DNA of 64,000 nucleotides from Sphingobacterium pedocola (GTDB lineage: Bacteria > Bacteroidota > Bacteroidia > Sphingobacteriales > Sphingobacteriaceae), in assembly GCF_015209965.1 (NCBI RefSeq), contig NZ_MU158691.1, forward strand, positions 194,041 through 258,040, read 5' to 3'. Under the pieces are notes generated by a model. That model did not search any database and was not told where the DNA came from. It saw nothing but the letters and a program-made list of their open reading frames with translations. The position numbers and the translations under genes are program-made. Shown here in pieces: positions 62,426 to 64,000 of this stretch. How positions within the stretch are numbered: position 1 is the stretch's first letter; each line of letters starts with the position of its first letter.

Positions 62426-63427
62426 ATGAAAGCATTTACAATAAACAAATACGGTAAAAAGGTGGGGGTTGCACTTACTGATGTGCCTGTTCCCGCCCTG
62501 AAGGAAGACGAAGTATTGGTAGAAATTTATGCATCGGGCTTAAATCTGCTGGATTCCAAGATCAAGGCCGGTGAATTCAAATTTATCCTGCCATACAAAT
62601 TGCCACTTATTTTAGGGCATGATGCAGCGGGGGTAATTACCGATGTTGGAAAAAATGTAAAGCAGTTCAAGGTAGGTGATGAGGTTTATTCCCGTCCATC
62701 AGATTTCAGCATTGGTACATTTGCGCAGTTTATCGCGATCAATGAAAAAGATTTAGCCTTAAAGCCAAAGAACCTTGCTATGGAAGAAGCCGCGTCCATC
62801 CCTTTGGTTTCACTTACTGCCTGGCAAGCCCTGGTGGAAAAAGCAAATCTCAAAAAGGGACAGAAAGTTTTCATCCAGGCAGGCTCCGGAGGTGTAGGGA
62901 CAATTGCCATACAACTGGCGAAACATCTCGGGGCAACTGTTGCTACAACAGCAAGTGAAAAGAGCTTTCCCATGCTGAAAGAGTTGGGGGCGGATGTGCT
63001 GATTGATTACAAAAAGGAAGATTTTGAAACTATCCTGAAAGATTACGATGTTGTGCTGAACAGCCAGGATACAAAGACACTTGAAAAATCATTACGGATC
63101 TTAAAACCCGGAGGCAAGGCGATTTCGATCTCGGGTCCACCAACGCCGGATTTTGCCAAAGCAATTGGCGCTCCCTGGTTTGTGACGATTATTCTATCAC
63201 TGATCAGCTCGGGTATTCGGAGAAAAGCCAGGAAACTGGGGCTGGAGTATTCCTTTTTGTTTATGAGAGCTGATGGAAAGCAGTTGGAAGAAATTTCCAA
63301 ACTAATTGAAAAAGGAGAAATCAAGCCTGTGGTAGATAAGGCATTCCCTTTTGAGCAAACTAATGAGGCGCTGGAATACGTGGAGAGTGGGCGTGCCAAG
63401 GGGAAAGTAGTCATCAATTTAAAGTAG
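62426..63427 (+). CDS. NADP-dependent alcohol dehydrogenase/quinone oxidoreductase-like protein
   Basis: A 333-residue medium-chain dehydrogenase of the non-zinc quinone-reductase type. GroES-like half: LKEDEVLVEIYASGLNLLDS, LILGHDAAGVITDVGKNVKQ. The cofactor loop is VFIQAGSGGVGTIAIQLAKH. There are no Cys ligands for structural zinc. It ends in RAKGKVVINL, the usual MDR ending. Relatives are RTN4IP1/zeta-crystallin-like enzymes that reduce quinones or enones. It starts 10 bp after the second SDR, closing the operon. Confidence 0.93.
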   Translation: MKAFTINKYGKKVGVALTDVPVPALKEDEVLVEIYASGLNLLDSKIKAGEFKFILPYKLPLILGHDAAGVITDVGKNVKQFKVGDEVYSRPSDFSIGTFAQFIAINEKDLALKPKNLAMEEAASIPLVSLTAWQALVEKANLKKGQKVFIQAGSGGVGTIAIQLAKHLGATVATTASEKSFPMLKELGADVLIDYKKEDFETILKDYDVVLNSQDTKTLEKSLRILKPGGKAISISGPPTPDFAKAIGAPWFVTIILSLISSGIRRKARKLGLEYSFLFMRADGKQLEEISKLIEKGEIKPVVDKAFPFEQTNEALEYVESGRAKGKVVINLK

Positions 63428-63501
63428 ATGAATTCATATATTTAATTTATAGAAAATCTAAAACAACTTGAAGCGCTTAGAAAAAGAAAAAGCTGGTTTA
63501 A

Positions 63502-63660
63502 ATGAATAGAGCGAAATCAAAATTGTATCGGAAAGTAAATACGAAAACATATAATGTCCATCATAATTTTGGAGGAGATTTTAACGATTCAAGAAATACT
63601 TGGCAAGAAACTATACAGCAATCAAGGGCTCTATGTCCGGTAAAAAATAGAGAGGACTAG
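63502..63660 (+). CDS. Small basic open frame of 52 codons
   Basis: Opens MNRAKSKLYRKVNTKTYNVH and contains HHNFGGDFNDSRNTW. It is basic and hydrophilic, with codon use that could be real. It may be a truncated N-terminal part of a longer conserved protein, since it stops just before degenerate sequence. I cannot name the family with confidence. Confidence 0.35.
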   Translation: MNRAKSKLYRKVNTKTYNVHHNFGGDFNDSRNTWQETIQQSRALCPVKNRED

Positions 63661-63888
63661 ATTATACTCCTTTATATATATATCTTTTATATGTGTCTTT
63701 TGTCGCTCGATAGTTTATTCGCACAGAGTCCGATTATTATAGAAGGAAGCTAAGGGCTTAGAAGAGTAAACGATAATAACGCTTATGAAGACGGGAGGAA
63801 ATGTTGGGATTTCTGTTGCCAAGGACAGTATATTTCCCCTAGCTATAAATTGCTGGATCTGGGCAAACAACGGGTAATGCGCGTCCGA
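63661..63888. other. Degenerate region with short echoes of 55.7-56.0 kb
   Basis: 63684-63735 nearly repeats 55952-56004 (encoding DSLFAQSPI against DSLFVQSPI, a signal-peptide end). 63809-63869 resembles 55678-55737, in the same orientation but opposite order. No intact gene. Confidence 0.6.
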
Positions 63889-64000
63889 CTAACTGTATAT
63901 TTTTAGAAATTTCAGGCGTTTACTTACCTGCGTAATCCACTCTCTGGCCATTAATTCGTGCCCGGGAACTGTTGGATGGATACCATCCCATATCCAGTAC
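63889..64000 (-). CDS. SGNH/GDSL-family hydrolase, C-terminal end only, cut by the window edge
   Basis: The last 36 codons on the minus strand read WIWDGIHPTVPGHELMAREW then ITQVSKRLKFLKIYS. DGIHPT is block V of SGNH hydrolases, containing the catalytic Asp-x-x-His pair. The rest of the gene lies to the right. Family fits carbohydrate- or lipid-deacylating esterases; which one cannot be told. Confidence 0.85.
   Translation of the reverse strand, partial: YWIWDGIHPTVPGHELMAREWITQVSKRLKFLKIYS

Overview
The window looks like the chromosome of a Bacteroidota bacterium, most likely Sphingobacteriaceae (Sphingobacterium or a close relative). The grounds are a SusC/SusD pair with a FecI-type sigma and FecR-type anti-sigma, promoters of the TTG-N18-TAnnTTTG kind, almost no Shine-Dalgarno sequences, moderate-to-low GC, and protein families typical of that group. 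No phage or CRISPR array is visible, and there is one complete insertion sequence.

Layout. 1-5.6 kb: a penicillin-binding protein 1A cut by the left edge, then a large metalloprotease-like/beta-propeller/outer-membrane-barrel protein. 5.6-11.8 kb: a degenerate GIY-YIG-like protein, a LexA-like XRE/S24 repressor, and the core operon rimP-nusA-infB, whose leader carries a terminator-like hairpin. 11.9-15.2 kb: a flavin/2Fe-2S reductase, a YiiX-like cysteine hydrolase, DoxX, tRNA-Pro(GGG), a VF530-like protein and a decayed SRPBCC gene. 15.2-21.9 kb: a TetR regulator and a complete RND efflux operon (adaptor, pump, outer-membrane factor), with a 32-bp palindrome and a recurring TAACnnTGTTAAA motif. 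22-26.5 kb: SDR with AraC regulator, pterin dehydratase with AI-2E-type permease, and an exported Gfo/Idh oxidoreductase. 26.9-34.1 kb: ECF sigma, divergent FecR anti-sigma, SusC and SusD, a cell-surface signalling and glycan or nutrient uptake locus with no enzyme gene attached. 34.7-43.1 kb: small housekeeping and accessory genes, including katG, a metallophosphoesterase and a ROK kinase that lacks the zinc motif. 43.2-50.8 kb: hypotheticals, a DUF2007 zinc-ribbon membrane protein, a PL11 rhamnogalacturonan lyase, half of a DUF1456 protein, GNAT, FemAB-like and VOC proteins.

51-57 kb is the most disturbed part. It holds an unrecognised exported protein with two tandem homologous domains and GC-richer DNA, a TlpA-like thioredoxin, and a LytTR response regulator whose partner histidine kinase is broken by an in-frame stop. 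Beyond the kinase lies a mosaic of short decayed fragments, one a duplicate of the response-regulator 3' end and others echoed near the right edge (63.7-63.9 kb). 57.4-58.8 kb is an intact IS256-family element of 1359 bp with 25-bp inverted repeats, an 8-bp target duplication and a perfect 42-bp palindrome just inside its left end. 58.8-63.4 kb has an RpoA-CTD-like small protein and an HxlR regulator divergent from a four-gene redox operon (Old Yellow Enzyme, two SDRs, quinone-oxidoreductase-like protein) with a readable promoter and operator. The right edge cuts an SGNH/GDSL hydrolase on the minus strand.

No clearly new multi-gene system was found. The best leads are the double-domain secreted protein at 51.2 kb, the rimP leader hairpin, the fragment mosaic at 55.6-56.2 kb, and the large protease/propeller/barrel protein at 2.4 kb. 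All family names come from reading motifs by eye; no database search was run.
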